Shown here: positions 31,872 to 41,501 of the stretch, in pieces
Position numbering within the stretch: position 1 is the stretch's first letter
How the letters are laid out: each line of letters begins with the position of its first letter
DNA from: Hyphomicrobium_A sp044507625
GTDB taxonomy: Bacteria; Pseudomonadota; Alphaproteobacteria; Rhizobiales; Hyphomicrobiaceae
Reading direction: 5' to 3'
DNA: 64,000 bases
NCBI GenBank assembly: GCA_044507625.1
Contig: JBIQJE010000003.1
Span: 62,001 to 126,000 of the forward strand
Position numbers and translations under genes: made by a program
The notes under the pieces: model-generated
What the model was told of the DNA's origin: nothing
Database searches by the model: none
Seen by the model: only the letters and a program-made list of their open reading frames with translations

Positions 31872-32432
31872 TCAGGCTGCGCGCTTAGACCGCTTCGCGC
31901 CCTTCAAACGCACAGGCGCAGCCTTTGGGCTGGCCGCCTGCCACTTCAGGTCTGGAAGCTCTGCGCCGCGGTGGTGAGTCTTCACCGAGATTTCGCGGAC
32001 ACTGAACGCTTCACGCAGGATCTCGATGCACTTCTCCGGATGGGCATCCCCGCACATGAAGACGTCGAGAGCCGCATAATCGGCCTCGGGCCAGCTGTGG
32101 ATGGAGATGTGGCTCTCCGCAAGAACTGCAACGCCCGACACGCCACCATTGGGCGTGAAGTGGTGCAAGTGAGTGTGCAGCAGAGTTGCCCCGGCCGCCT
32201 CAACGCAACGCTTCAGCGTGTGCTCGATGTGCTCGAGATCATCGAGACGGCGAGCCCCGAACAGGTCCACCAGAAGGTGGGTACCCGCGCAGCGCTTCCC
32301 GTTACGCTCGATGAAGTAGTCCTTCCTGTCTTCGTGCGCTACAGGCGCAGCTACACGACGATCTTCCTCTTGGGCGGTGCTTGAACGAGTCAAGTCCATC
32401 CCCAATTGGAAGAGGGTGTCATTAAAGGCCAT
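31872..32432 (-). CDS. speD: S-adenosylmethionine decarboxylase proenzyme
   Basis: From ATG 32432 (GGGAGGGT before it) the product has 186 residues. The self-cleavage site is ESHISIH with Ser107 as the pyruvoyl precursor; His112 and Cys127 (FMCGD) stand at the family spacing. The enzyme makes decarboxylated SAM, the aminopropyl donor for spermidine. The longer frame upstream runs through the promoter and is not coding. Prokaryotic SpeD is usually about 120-140 residues, so both termini (20 at the N terminus, 25 basic at the C terminus) are extended. Confidence 0.92.
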   Translation of the reverse strand: MAFNDTLFQLGMDLTRSSTAQEEDRRVAAPVAHEDRKDYFIERNGKRCAGTHLLVDLFGARRLDDLEHIEHTLKRCVEAAGATLLHTHLHHFTPNGGVSGVAVLAESHISIHSWPEADYAALDVFMCGDAHPEKCIEILREAFSVREISVKTHHRGAELPDLKWQAASPKAAPVRLKGAKRSKRAA

Positions 32433-32536
32433 ATGACCCTCCCCAACCAGCAGATAGAGGTGACCCGCCCGCTCCTTACCTTTGGGGTTTCTGGAAAACC
32501 TTGACCTTAAGGGCAGGTGGACGAACGGAGAGGGGT

Positions 32537-32565
32537 CATATGAGGCACACCCCCCCCCTGCGCAA
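32537..32565 (-). promoter_or_regulatory. Putative speD promoter with homopolymeric G spacer
   Basis: Minus-strand TTGCGC (32560-32565) and CATATG (32537-32542) are 17 bases apart, and the spacer contains a run of nine G (C on the plus strand, 32550-32558). The start near 32530 gives a leader of about 98 bases. Confidence 0.4.
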
Positions 32566-32688
32566 GGGAAATTTTGACTTCGGGCCAAAAATTTCACCCC
32601 GCCGCAAAGACGTCGGCGTTGCAGGGGCTTCGCTAGCCGCCCGCGGCGGGCTTTTCGCGGGATGCGGTGCGGCAATGCCTCCGCCGCG

Positions 32689-35034
32689 CTACTGCTTGCC
32701 GAAGAAGTTATCGAGCAGCTTCTCCGCCTTCGACGGACCACCGCCTTCACCCTTGCCGAAGAGGTCTTTGACGATCTCGCCGGCCTTCTTGCCCTTGAGC
32801 TGCTTGCCGATCTCCTTCACCGCATCGACCGTGCCCTGACTGTTGAGCGCACCCGCGATGTCGGGCGCGAACTCCGGCTGCTGCCACGGCCCGGTGATGT
32901 GCACCGGAACCTCGATGCCGATGGCGTTTTTCTCTCCCTGGTCGCCCTCCAGGTTGGCGACGAGCTTCGGGCGCACCGTGTAGTCGAGCGTACGCTCCGG
33001 CAGGTTGACGGTGCCCGCGCCGGTAGCGTGTAGGTGGCGGCTGTCGAGCTGCAGATCGCTATTGGTGGCCATGCCGCCGGCGATGGTGAAAGTGCCTGTG
33101 AGGGAGCGGAAATCCGTACGCTGCGAAGGATCCCGCGCGAGCCGCGGCAGGCTGCCTTCGGAAAGCTCGCGCATCGCCGCGCCGAGATCGAAGCCTTTGA
33201 CGTCCCCGTCTTTCAGTGCCACCTGCGCCCCGCCATCCAGCGACCGCACGATATCGGCCTCGCTGGCGCCCTGTCCCGTCACCTTCCATGCAACGTCGGC
33301 TTTGCCGTTGAGCCAATCGACCTGCGCGGCATCCCGCAGGATGGGCGCGGCGGCGACGGCGGCGAGCGAGAATTCGGACGTAATAGCCGGAGCGCTTCCG
33401 CTCGCATCGAGCACGACCGTGCCCTGCCCCGTGCCGCCGTAGAGCTGCAGCTCCGACAGCGTCACGCGGGCGACGAGATCCTGCACCGAAAGCACCACCT
33501 TCGCCGCATCGATGCGGGTCTGCTTGTAGGTGACGTTCGTGAGCGTCAGCCGGGCGTCCACGTCCGCGAGCCCCAGCGCCTTGACGTCGATGGGCTCGGT
33601 GCTCCAGCCGGCGCGCCGCGTATAGCCCTTCACCCGCGGCCCCGGACGCTCGAGCAGATCATCGATCGAGTTGGGTTCTGCGCCGTCCCGCCAGCGGGGC
33701 ATCTGCTCCGCGTCCGGCGCCGGATCGAGGCTGAGCGGCGTCGGGGCCGGCGTGGCGGGACGGCCCGCGCGCAAATTGGCCCCCAAGGGCAGGGCGGCGA
33801 TATCGAGCCCGGAAACGGCGAGCTCCGCGGCGACGTGCGGACGCTCGCCCGCGCGTTCGGTGAACCCGACCGTGCCGGTGGCGGCCGCAGGACCGGCCTT
33901 GAGATCGATGGCCGAGAGAATAACGCCCGCGGGGGAAGCGTTGAGGTGTGCCGTGAACGCGACCTCGCCCGCTCCGGCCTCGGCTGAAACATCATTGCCC
34001 CACCAGTGCGCCAGCGCCGATAGCGACGGCGCGTTGGCGGTGAGCGTGCCGACGCCTTCATGCGCGCCGACCGTGCCCTCGTAGCCGAACGTCAGCGGCA
34101 TGCCGGAAACGGTGAGCGAGAGCTGCGCACTGCGCTGCGCGGCAAGGTCCGCCGGGGTCGTCAGCGTGCTCTTGAACTGGAACGTCTCGCCCTCGGAAAC
34201 GAGCGTACCCGTTCCCGTGAGCGGCCGGTCGATGGCCGGCAACGAGAACTGCGCATTGAGGCCGTCGAAACGGCCCCACGCGCCATTGCGCTCGTCGGTG
34301 TAGCGGAGCGCGCCATTACGGATGAGGATGTTGTCGAGCGATAGCACCGGCGCCCCGCCCGGCGCCGCAGCGGCGGGACTGACGAGCAGGCCCGCAAGTC
34401 CGTGGCCGGGCATTGCCTCGGCAAAACGCAGGCGCACCGGACCGGTCCCGCGAGGGTAAGCGCCATATGGGTCAGTATCCGCGGGGTCCGCGGCAGCCGT
34501 ATCCCAGCTTCGCCGGCCGCTCGCATCGACGCGCAGCGAGAACACCGGATCGTTCAGCTCGACGCGATCGACGACGATCTGCCGCCGCAGCAGCGGCATC
34601 AGCTGCACGCCGACAATGAAGCTGGTCATGCGCACGAGCGGCTCTCCGCCCATGCCGGGAGGAGCAGAGAGACTCACATCGTCGAGCTTCAATCCGAACG
34701 CGGGGAGCAGCGTGAGCGAGGCTCCCCCGCCGATGGTGAGATCGCGGCCCGTCTCGCGCTTCACGCTGGCGATGATCTCCCGGCGGATGAAGTCCGTCGG
34801 CGGCGACATGAAGAGGAACGTCGCCGCGCCGACACCGAGCACCAGCAGGGCGACGCAGCAATAGATGAGGATGGTGCCGAGCACGGAGCGCCGGGAACGG
34901 CGCGGCGGCTCGGTCGGGCGGCGCTCGCCGGCGAACCCGTGGGGCAGATTCGCTCCGTACCCCCGCTGTTCGCCGGGATACATCGGCGGCTGATTGTAGG
35001 GCGAGCCCCTGCCGGGAGGCCTCGTGTTCGTCAT
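32689..35034 (-). CDS. AsmA family membrane-anchored protein
   Basis: The ATG at 35034 (GAGGC before it) gives 781 residues. The N terminus is a disordered Pro/Gly-rich tail, then a single membrane helix (VLGTILIYCCVALLVLGVGAATFLF, about 52-76). The long AsmA body follows with TGRDLTIGGGASLTLLPAFGLKLDDVSLSAPPG, and a C-terminal AsmA_2-type beta structure (LQLDSRHLHATGAGTVNLPERTLDYTV). AsmA proteins bridge the periplasm and influence phospholipid transport and outer-membrane assembly. No operon partner. Confidence 0.88.
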   Translation of the reverse strand: MTNTRPPGRGSPYNQPPMYPGEQRGYGANLPHGFAGERRPTEPPRRSRRSVLGTILIYCCVALLVLGVGAATFLFMSPPTDFIRREIIASVKRETGRDLTIGGGASLTLLPAFGLKLDDVSLSAPPGMGGEPLVRMTSFIVGVQLMPLLRRQIVVDRVELNDPVFSLRVDASGRRSWDTAAADPADTDPYGAYPRGTGPVRLRFAEAMPGHGLAGLLVSPAAAAPGGAPVLSLDNILIRNGALRYTDERNGAWGRFDGLNAQFSLPAIDRPLTGTGTLVSEGETFQFKSTLTTPADLAAQRSAQLSLTVSGMPLTFGYEGTVGAHEGVGTLTANAPSLSALAHWWGNDVSAEAGAGEVAFTAHLNASPAGVILSAIDLKAGPAAATGTVGFTERAGERPHVAAELAVSGLDIAALPLGANLRAGRPATPAPTPLSLDPAPDAEQMPRWRDGAEPNSIDDLLERPGPRVKGYTRRAGWSTEPIDVKALGLADVDARLTLTNVTYKQTRIDAAKVVLSVQDLVARVTLSELQLYGGTGQGTVVLDASGSAPAITSEFSLAAVAAAPILRDAAQVDWLNGKADVAWKVTGQGASEADIVRSLDGGAQVALKDGDVKGFDLGAAMRELSEGSLPRLARDPSQRTDFRSLTGTFTIAGGMATNSDLQLDSRHLHATGAGTVNLPERTLDYTVRPKLVANLEGDQGEKNAIGIEVPVHITGPWQQPEFAPDIAGALNSQGTVDAVKEIGKQLKGKKAGEIVKDLFGKGEGGGPSKAEKLLDNFFGKQ

Positions 35035-35347
35035 ATACGCCTCGAATGGCTCATCTTCGCCGCGGAGGGCCATCTTGCACTGCCGCACCCGACGGCACAC
35101 TGCAACCCGCGCAAAAAGGCCATTTTTTGGTGCGTTGCGGCGTCCCGCCCGTTAACCCATTAACTTATGGTTGCGCTCGCGAAGCGACAACTAGGAGCAG
35201 AAGTGTCCGAAAGGAAACAGTACGGCGTGAAAAAGCTTATATTATTTGCCGTGGCTCCAATACCCGCGTGCTAGCGTTAGTGCGATGAGTCCCCGGTAGG
35301 ACAAGGTGGTATCACTCATTCGCTGCAACGCAGCAGAAGGCATGGCG
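35035..35347. other. Divergent region between asmA and phaZ
   Basis: About 310 bases with AT-rich patches, among them the palindrome GTTAACCCATTAAC and TTATATTATTTG near 35235-35250, and likely promoters for both genes. No gene or strong terminator was seen. Confidence 0.35.
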
Positions 35348-36655
35348 ATGCACTATTATGCCTACGAAATGGCCCACGCTGTTCTCTCCCCGCTCCGTTT
35401 CGGGGTTAACGGCCTGCGAACCGTGCTGGACTGGCCCTTCAATCCCATCGCCGCCACGCCCTATGGCCGCCACCTCGCGGCCGCCTGCGAGCTGTTCGAG
35501 AATGTGACCCGCCGCTACGGCAAGCCTGCCTTCGGCCTTCCGACGACGCAGGTCGGCGGCGTCGAGGTTTCGGTGCGCGAGCACATCGTTGCATCGACGC
35601 CCTTCTGCAATCTTCTCCATTTCGAGCGCGACGAGACCGCGCTGACCGGCCGGCGCTACGATCCGAAGGTGCTGATCGTCGCCCCGATGTCCGGCCATTA
35701 CGCAACACTCCTTCGTGGCACCGTGAAGGCGATGCTGCCCGATCACGAGGTCTACATCACCGATTGGGTCGACGCGCGTGACATCCCGCTCGCGATGGGG
35801 CCCTTCGATCTCGACGGCTTCATCGACCACGTGACGGAGTTCATCCGCATCCTCGGTCCCGATACCCATGTGATGGGCGTATGTCAGCCCGCGGTGCCGG
35901 TGCTCGCGGCGGTCGCCCACATGGCCGCCATCGACGATCCCTGCCAGCCCGCATCCATGATCCTGATGGGCGGCCCGATCGATACGCGCCGCAACCCGAC
36001 GGCGGTGAACAAGCTCGCCGAAGGCCGCCCCATCGAGTGGTTCGAGCAGAACGTGATCTCCACCGTGCCGTTCCCGCATGCGGGCTTCATGCGCCCCGTC
36101 TATCCGGGTTTCATGCAGCTCACCGGCTTCATGACGATGAATCTCGAGCGCCATATGACGGCGCATGTCGATCTGTTCAAAAACCTCGTCCAGGGCGATT
36201 GCGACAGCGTCAAGCAGCACCAGGCCTTCTACGACGAGTATCTCGCCGTGATGGATCTGACGGCGGAGTTCTATCTCCAGACCGTGGAGACGGTGTTCCA
36301 GAAGCAAGCGCTGCCGAAGGGCACGATGATGCACCACGGCGAGCGTGTCGATTGCAGCGAAATCCGCGACACCGCGCTGATGACCATCGAGGGTGAGCGC
36401 GACGACATCACCGGCCTCGGCCAGACGGAAGCCGCGCACGACCTGTGCACGAACATTCCTGCCGACCAGAAGATGCACTACGTGCAGGAAGGGGTCGGCC
36501 ACTACGGCGTCTTCAACGGTACCCGCTGGCGCACCGAGATTCAGCCGCGCATCCGCGAGTTCATTCGCACCGTGGAATACGAGCGCGGGGCGACGCCAAC
36601 CCACCGCATCGCCCGCCGCGTGCATCATCCCTCGGTCGCGGTGTCGCCGGTCTGA
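35348..36655 (+). CDS. phaZ: Intracellular PHB depolymerase
   Basis: From ATG 35348 the protein has 435 residues; an ATG six bases upstream is possible. It belongs to the intracellular polyhydroxybutyrate depolymerases: the nucleophile is Cys179 in the lipase-box-like GVCQPAVPV, as in the Ralstonia PhaZ1 type, with the catalytic acid around EGERDDITGLGQT and His in EGVGHYGVFNG. It degrades native PHB granules to release 3-hydroxybutyrate. No other pha gene is near; transcription is probably separate. Low similarity to extracellular depolymerases excludes that reading. Confidence 0.93.
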   Translation: MHYYAYEMAHAVLSPLRFGVNGLRTVLDWPFNPIAATPYGRHLAAACELFENVTRRYGKPAFGLPTTQVGGVEVSVREHIVASTPFCNLLHFERDETALTGRRYDPKVLIVAPMSGHYATLLRGTVKAMLPDHEVYITDWVDARDIPLAMGPFDLDGFIDHVTEFIRILGPDTHVMGVCQPAVPVLAAVAHMAAIDDPCQPASMILMGGPIDTRRNPTAVNKLAEGRPIEWFEQNVISTVPFPHAGFMRPVYPGFMQLTGFMTMNLERHMTAHVDLFKNLVQGDCDSVKQHQAFYDEYLAVMDLTAEFYLQTVETVFQKQALPKGTMMHHGERVDCSEIRDTALMTIEGERDDITGLGQTEAAHDLCTNIPADQKMHYVQEGVGHYGVFNGTRWRTEIQPRIREFIRTVEYERGATPTHRIARRVHHPSVAVSPV

Positions 36656-36867
36656 GCAGGCGGCCTTCGACGCGGGCGCCGGCCGTTGGCAATGCGTTTC
36701 ATAGACCGGCCGTCTGGGCAGGTTCCGCACCGTCGCGGACGATGGCTTCCACCGGAAACTCGGCCCGCCGGAAAGTGACCTTCTTCCACATTCTATTGCC
36801 CTGGCGTTCATCGTGCGCGGCGCGCAAACTCGAACCGCACGCGCGCCTAAGGAATAGAAGCCGATCC

Positions 36868-37221
36868 ATGTTGCGACGAGTGATGTCGCGGCGGCTATTG
36901 ATCGCCGCCGCCCTGTCGGCGTCCAGCCTCCCCGCACACGCCGAGGTCTGGATGGTCAAAGCCTCCCATGCCCTCGGCTGCAGGGACCGCGAGACGCTGG
37001 TCGCGCTCGGCGCCAACCCGCAACCGCGCAAAATCGATGACGCCGCGCCCGATGGGTGCACCGTTCTTTATTCCGGCGAGCGCTTGCTCGAGGAGCCGCA
37101 GCCCGCATCGGGTTTCAACGAGTATCTGAAAGTGGAGCGTGAGGACGGCTCGGTGCTCTTCGTGCACAACTCGGCGGTTGCCTCCGATCCCGGCATTGGA
37201 AGCGTCGACAGCGGCCGCTGA
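36868..37221 (+). CDS. Exported hypothetical protein
   Basis: From ATG 36868 (GGAATAGAAG before it) the product has 117 residues; ATG 36883 is a likely alternative. A signal peptide ends at SLPAHA, and the mature part (EVWMVKASHALGCRDRETLVALGAN, then DGCTVLYSGERLLEE) has two cysteines that may pair. It lies between phaZ and cytochrome c on the same strand. No domain recognised. Confidence 0.6.
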   Translation: MLRRVMSRRLLIAAALSASSLPAHAEVWMVKASHALGCRDRETLVALGANPQPRKIDDAAPDGCTVLYSGERLLEEPQPASGFNEYLKVEREDGSVLFVHNSAVASDPGIGSVDSGR

Positions 37222-37368
37222 AGGCTATCCAATTCCGCTCGCGATCGCTGCTGCGCCTCTCCTAGCGCACCGTTGCACCGATCGGTTGCAGTCGAGCGAT
37301 CCCCTTAGCGGCGATTTAGTCTCCGTACGGTATTGGCGTGCATATGATCGCGTCGAAGCGGGGATGCC

Positions 37369-37827
37369 ATGCAGAGCTATCGCCTCACTGCCCTTTCCGC
37401 CGCCGTCCTGGGTTTCACCCTCGCCGCCGGCGCCGGAACCGCCGCCGTTGCCGACGGGGATCTCGAAATCTCCTTCAACGACCACTGTCGTGAATGCCAT
37501 TCATTTATAAAAGACGACAACCGCGTCGGTCCCTCGCTTTACGGTGTCGTCGGGCGCAAGGCCGGTACGGAGCCAGGGTTCAACTATACCGAGTCGCTGA
37601 AGGATTCCGGCGTCACCTGGGATCCCGCGACACTCGACAAATGGATCACCGATCCCGGCTCTGTGGTGCCCGGCAATGGCATGAGCCCGCCCTTTAGCGG
37701 CATACAGGATCCGGCCATCCGCAAACGCATCATCGCGTTTCTCGAAACCCTCGCGCCAAAAACAAACGGCGGCCCGAAAGGGCCACCGTCTGCTCCGTCT
37801 AAAGACGGGAAATCGACAGTTAGATGA
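37369..37827 (+). CDS. Class I c-type cytochrome
   Basis: The 152-residue product has a signal peptide (to about residue 29), heme attachment CRECH at 40-44 and a predicted methionine ligand Met105 in PGNGMSPPFSG, ending near residue 130 as cytochrome c2-type proteins do. It is a periplasmic electron carrier. From residue 131 an unusual tail (KTNGGPKGPPSAPSKDGKST, then VR) is encoded by the sequence that also forms the terminator and last codons of the antisense pqqA copy 2; the two genes overlap by 8 bases. The CDS core is certain, the tail may be incidental. Confidence 0.9.
   Translation: MQSYRLTALSAAVLGFTLAAGAGTAAVADGDLEISFNDHCRECHSFIKDDNRVGPSLYGVVGRKAGTEPGFNYTESLKDSGVTWDPATLDKWITDPGSVVPGNGMSPPFSGIQDPAIRKRIIAFLETLAPKTNGGPKGPPSAPSKDGKSTVR
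37758..37789 (-). terminator. Intrinsic terminator of pqqA copy 2
   Basis: On the minus strand ACGGTGGCCC pairs with GGGCCGCCGT (one mismatch, loop TTTC; 37766-37789), followed by TTGTTTTTGG. It lies inside the 3' end of the cytochrome c gene. Confidence 0.7.
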
Positions 37828-37909
37828 TGTCGATCTCGGCAGGCATGTAGGAAGTGACCTCGAGGCCAACTTCCTGCTCGCGAACTGCCGGCTTGGTCCA
37901 AACCTTCAT
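37820..37909 (-). CDS. pqqA: PqqA-type PQQ precursor peptide, copy 2
   Basis: A 29-codon gene preceded by GAGGAGGAAAG. The peptide starts MKVWTKPAVREQEVG and has the same LEVTSYMPAEIDII end as copy 1. From residue 9 the two peptides are identical, and the DNA in that region differs at only a few positions, so duplication or gene conversion is recent or constraint is strong. Glu17 and Tyr21 are present as in active PqqA. No other pqq gene is near. The stop region overlaps the convergent cytochrome c gene by 8 bases. Confidence 0.88.
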   Translation of the reverse strand: MKVWTKPAVREQEVGLEVTSYMPAEIDII

Positions 37910-38261
37910 GGTTCTTTCCTCCTCTAGCGGCCAAACGACTATTCGTCCGACCTATGCCGATTATGTAAGCAATCGCCGCGATAAGCGCCAATCGCAATTA
38001 CTTGATCGGAATATAAGCGCGGCTGATAGCGTTATATTGCTCAGTAACAGTTCGCATTGACACCCGCCAAAACATTGGCACTGCGCGTGACTTACGATTT
38101 CACAGGCGCGTCACGGCCCGGCTCAAGATGCCTTCTCACGTTTGAGTGAGCCCACTGGCGAGCACACAGAAGCGGCGATGATGCCTTGCGGCGCAACGCT
38201 CCGCGCTTACATGCATGCACCCGAATGCCGCCTGTCCTCTGCGCCCCTTGATGCGCAGCCC
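37910..38261. other. Region upstream of pqqA copy 2, downstream of polA
   Basis: About 350 bases, AT-richer near 37960-38060 (TTATATTGC and related stretches), which should hold the pqqA promoter on the minus strand; TACATAAT-like boxes occur but no pair with good spacing was chosen. The polA end follows. No gene supported. Confidence 0.35.
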
Positions 38262-41261
38262 TTAATGCGCGGCCTCCCAGTTCTCCGCCGCCTTGGCATC
38301 GACGTGAATGGGCACCGCCAGCTTGATCACCGGCAACGCTGCGCCTTCCATCACCCGCTTCACCGTTGCGAGCGTCGCGCGCACCTCCGCATCGCCCACC
38401 TCGAACACGAGTTCGTCATGCACCTGCAGCAGCATCTTGGCGGTCTGCAATCCCGCGGCCTCCAGCGCCGCCGGCATGCGCACCATCGCGCGGCGGATGA
38501 TGTCCGCAGCCGAGCCCTGGATCGGCGCGTTGATGGCCGCGCGCTCCAGGAAGCCCCGCATCGACGGGTTCCTCGTGTTGATCTCCGGATAGTGGATACG
38601 CCGGCCGAATATGGTCTCAACGTAGCCGCGCTCGCGCGCGATGCGCTTCGTCTCCTCCATGTAGGCGCGGATGCCGGGAAAGCGCTGGAAGTAAGTGGCG
38701 ATGTAAGCCGCGGCTTCCTCGCGCGCGATCCCAAGCTGGTTCGCAAGACCGAACGCCGAGATGCCGTAGATGATGCCGAAGTTGATCGCCTTGGCGCGCC
38801 GGCGCACCTCGCTCGGCATGCCCTCGATCGGCACGCCGAACATCTCCGAAGCCGTCATTGCGTGGATGTCGAGACCGTCGTCGAACGCCTTCCGCAGCTG
38901 TGGAATGTCGGCAATGTGCGCGAGCACGCGCAACTCGATCTGGCTGTAGTCCGCCGAGATGAGCTGCTTGCCGGGCTCCGCGATGAACGCGGTGCGGATT
39001 TCGCGCCCTTCCTTGGTGCGGATCGGAATATTCTGCAGGTTGGGCTCCGAGGAAGCCAGACGCCCCGTCGTCGTCGCACCGAGCGAATAGCTCGTATGGA
39101 TGCGCCCGGTGGTGCAATGCACGTAGCTCGGCAGCGCATCGGTGTAGGTGGAGCGCAGCTTCGTGAGCTGGCGCCACTCCAGCATCGTGTTGATCAGCCG
39201 GCGCGCATCCTCCGGCAGATCCTCGTTCGCCGCGAGATCGTCGAGGAGGCCCGCGCGCGTCTCCCATTGCCCGCTCTTCGTGCGCTTGCCGCCCGGAAGC
39301 TGTAGCCGGTCGAACAGCAACTCACCGAGCTGACGCGGGGAGCCGAGGTTGAACTTGTGACCGACGAGGCCGTTCACCTCCTCCTCCAATCGCGCGATGC
39401 CCTGCGCGAAGGTCGAGGAAAGACGTGACAGGATCGCGCCATCCACCCGGATACCAGCGCGCTCCATCTCCGCAATGACGGGCACGAGCGGACGCTCGAG
39501 CGTTTCATAGACGGTCGCCACCCTCTCCGCCGCAAGCCGCGGCTTCAGGATCAGCCACAGTCGCAGCGTGACGTCCGCATCCTCGGCGGCGTACTCCGTC
39601 GCCTTGTCGAGCGGCGCCTGCGCGAACGTGCGCTCCGATTTCTTCTTCCCCGGCAGCGTCGCCACCACCTGATCGAACGACATGCACGCATGTCCCAGGT
39701 GCCGCATGGCGAGATCGTCCATGCCATGCGAGGCCTTGCCCGCATCGAGCGCATACGACATCAGCATCGTGTCGTCGACGGGCGTCACCGTGATGCCGTG
39801 CTGGGCAAGCACATTGAGATCGTACTTGATGTTCTGCCCGATCTTGATGATCGAGGGCTCCTCCAGGAGCGGCTTCAGCAGGGCCAGCGCCTCGACGGTC
39901 GGGATCTGCACCACGCCGTCGTGGCTACCGAAGTCGAAGCTGTCCGCGCTGGTGCGATGGGCGAGCGGCACGTAGCAGGCTTCACCCGGCGCCACCGCCA
40001 TCGAGAAGCCGACGAGCTCCGCCTGCATCGGATCGAGCGACGTCGTCTCGGTATCGAATGCGACACGGCCAGCGTCATAGGCACGGCTGATCCACGCCTC
40101 GAGGTCCTCGCGCGTGGTGACCGTTGCATACTTCGAGCGGTCGAACGGCACCTTGGCGGCAGCCGTCGCCTCCGACGCCCCGGCAGCGGGGGATTCGGCG
40201 ACGGCCGGCTTCTCCGCCGTGGCGCCTTCGATAGCTCCGGCAACCGCCGCGCCGCGCTTCTTCGTCGGGACCGTGCTCCCCACTGACACCGCCACCGGCG
40301 CCGGGGGCTCGGTGCCGAGCGCCTCGGCGATGCGCCGCGTCAGCGTGTTGAACTCCATCTCGCGCAGGAAGCCCAGCAAGGCCGCCGGATCGGGATCGCG
40401 TACGCCGAGCGCCTCCGCCGCGATGAGCCCCGGCACGTCGTGCTTGAGACGCACCAATTCCCGCGATGTCCGCGCCTGGTCGGCAAACTCGATCAGCTTG
40501 TCGCGGCGCTTCGGCTGCTTGATCTCGCCGGCGCGCGCCAGCAGCGTATCGAGATCGCCGTATTCCTTGATGAGATCGGCGGCCGTTTTGACGCCGATGC
40601 CGGGAACACCCGGCACGTTGTCGGTGGAATCGCCCGCCAGCGACTGCACGTCCACCACCAGCTCCGGCGGCACGCCGAACTTCTCGATCACCTCGTCGCG
40701 CCCGAGCTTCTTGTTCTTCATGGCGTCGAACATCACGACGCCCGGCTGCACGAGCTGCATCAGGTCCTTGTCGGATGAGACGACAGTTACGTCGCCGCCC
40801 GCCGCCACGATGTCGCGCACGTACGTCGCGATGAGGTCGTCCGCCTCGTAACCTTCCTGCTCGAGGCACGCGATGTTGAAGGCGCGCACCGCGTCGCGAA
40901 TGAGCGGGAACTGCGGGATCAGCTCGTCCGGCGGCGGCGGCCGGTTCGCCTTGTAGGCGGCGAAGATCTCGTTGCGGTAGTTCTCGCGCGAGGCATCGAA
41001 CACCACGGCGATATGGGTGGGGGCCTCGGAGGCCTTGGATTCCCGCAGGAGCTTCCACAGCATGGCGCAGAAGCCGTGCACCGCGCCCACGGGCAGCCCG
41101 TCGGACGGCCGCGTGAGCGGTGGCAGCGCGTGGAAGGCACGAAAGATGTAGCCCGACCCATCGACGAGGTAGACATGGCTCCCCTTGATGATGGGCGTCG
41201 GCTCTCCTGCCGGCGCACTGGATACGCCGGCCTTTTTGGCTTTGTTGTTCGTTTCGCTCAT
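38262..41261 (-). CDS. polA: DNA polymerase I
   Basis: The 999-residue enzyme fills gaps and removes RNA primers. The N-terminal 5' nuclease (about 25-310) starts with HVYLVDGSGYIFRAFHALPP and has the helix-hairpin-helix VPGVPGIGVKTAADLIKEYG. The 3'-5' exonuclease domain (about 380-590) keeps the acidic residues in VAFDTETTSL, so proofreading should be active. The polymerase domain shows motif A SADYSQIELRVLAH near 768 and motif C QVHDELVFEV near 945. A linker of about 80 Ala/Pro-rich residues lies between the nuclease domains. It is a single-gene unit. Confidence 0.98.
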   Translation of the reverse strand: MSETNNKAKKAGVSSAPAGEPTPIIKGSHVYLVDGSGYIFRAFHALPPLTRPSDGLPVGAVHGFCAMLWKLLRESKASEAPTHIAVVFDASRENYRNEIFAAYKANRPPPPDELIPQFPLIRDAVRAFNIACLEQEGYEADDLIATYVRDIVAAGGDVTVVSSDKDLMQLVQPGVVMFDAMKNKKLGRDEVIEKFGVPPELVVDVQSLAGDSTDNVPGVPGIGVKTAADLIKEYGDLDTLLARAGEIKQPKRRDKLIEFADQARTSRELVRLKHDVPGLIAAEALGVRDPDPAALLGFLREMEFNTLTRRIAEALGTEPPAPVAVSVGSTVPTKKRGAAVAGAIEGATAEKPAVAESPAAGASEATAAAKVPFDRSKYATVTTREDLEAWISRAYDAGRVAFDTETTSLDPMQAELVGFSMAVAPGEACYVPLAHRTSADSFDFGSHDGVVQIPTVEALALLKPLLEEPSIIKIGQNIKYDLNVLAQHGITVTPVDDTMLMSYALDAGKASHGMDDLAMRHLGHACMSFDQVVATLPGKKKSERTFAQAPLDKATEYAAEDADVTLRLWLILKPRLAAERVATVYETLERPLVPVIAEMERAGIRVDGAILSRLSSTFAQGIARLEEEVNGLVGHKFNLGSPRQLGELLFDRLQLPGGKRTKSGQWETRAGLLDDLAANEDLPEDARRLINTMLEWRQLTKLRSTYTDALPSYVHCTTGRIHTSYSLGATTTGRLASSEPNLQNIPIRTKEGREIRTAFIAEPGKQLISADYSQIELRVLAHIADIPQLRKAFDDGLDIHAMTASEMFGVPIEGMPSEVRRRAKAINFGIIYGISAFGLANQLGIAREEAAAYIATYFQRFPGIRAYMEETKRIARERGYVETIFGRRIHYPEINTRNPSMRGFLERAAINAPIQGSAADIIRRAMVRMPAALEAAGLQTAKMLLQVHDELVFEVGDAEVRATLATVKRVMEGAALPVIKLAVPIHVDAKAAENWEAAH

Positions 41262-41501
41262 GGATTTCGGTTAAGGGACCCAGCCTCTGCCCCGACTATA
41301 GGCCCTCGGCCCGATGGGGTCAGCACATCCTGGTCATAATATGGGGACGGCGCGCCGCCTGTGCACGGGGCGAAATGCCGGCCCGGCAAGCGGCCAGGTA
41401 GCGACGCCCGAGGCAGCGAAACCCATGCACGCAGGGCGCGAATGTCGCGCCCCGCGAATATTTGCCGGCCGCAGGCGAATGCGCTATCAAGCGCTCTCAA
41501 T

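Noticed and set aside
31820..32750. An upstream extension of speD by 106 codons
   Set aside because: The extra part is Arg/Ser-rich, lies over the predicted promoter and leader, and the internal ATG at 32432 has a strong ribosome site.
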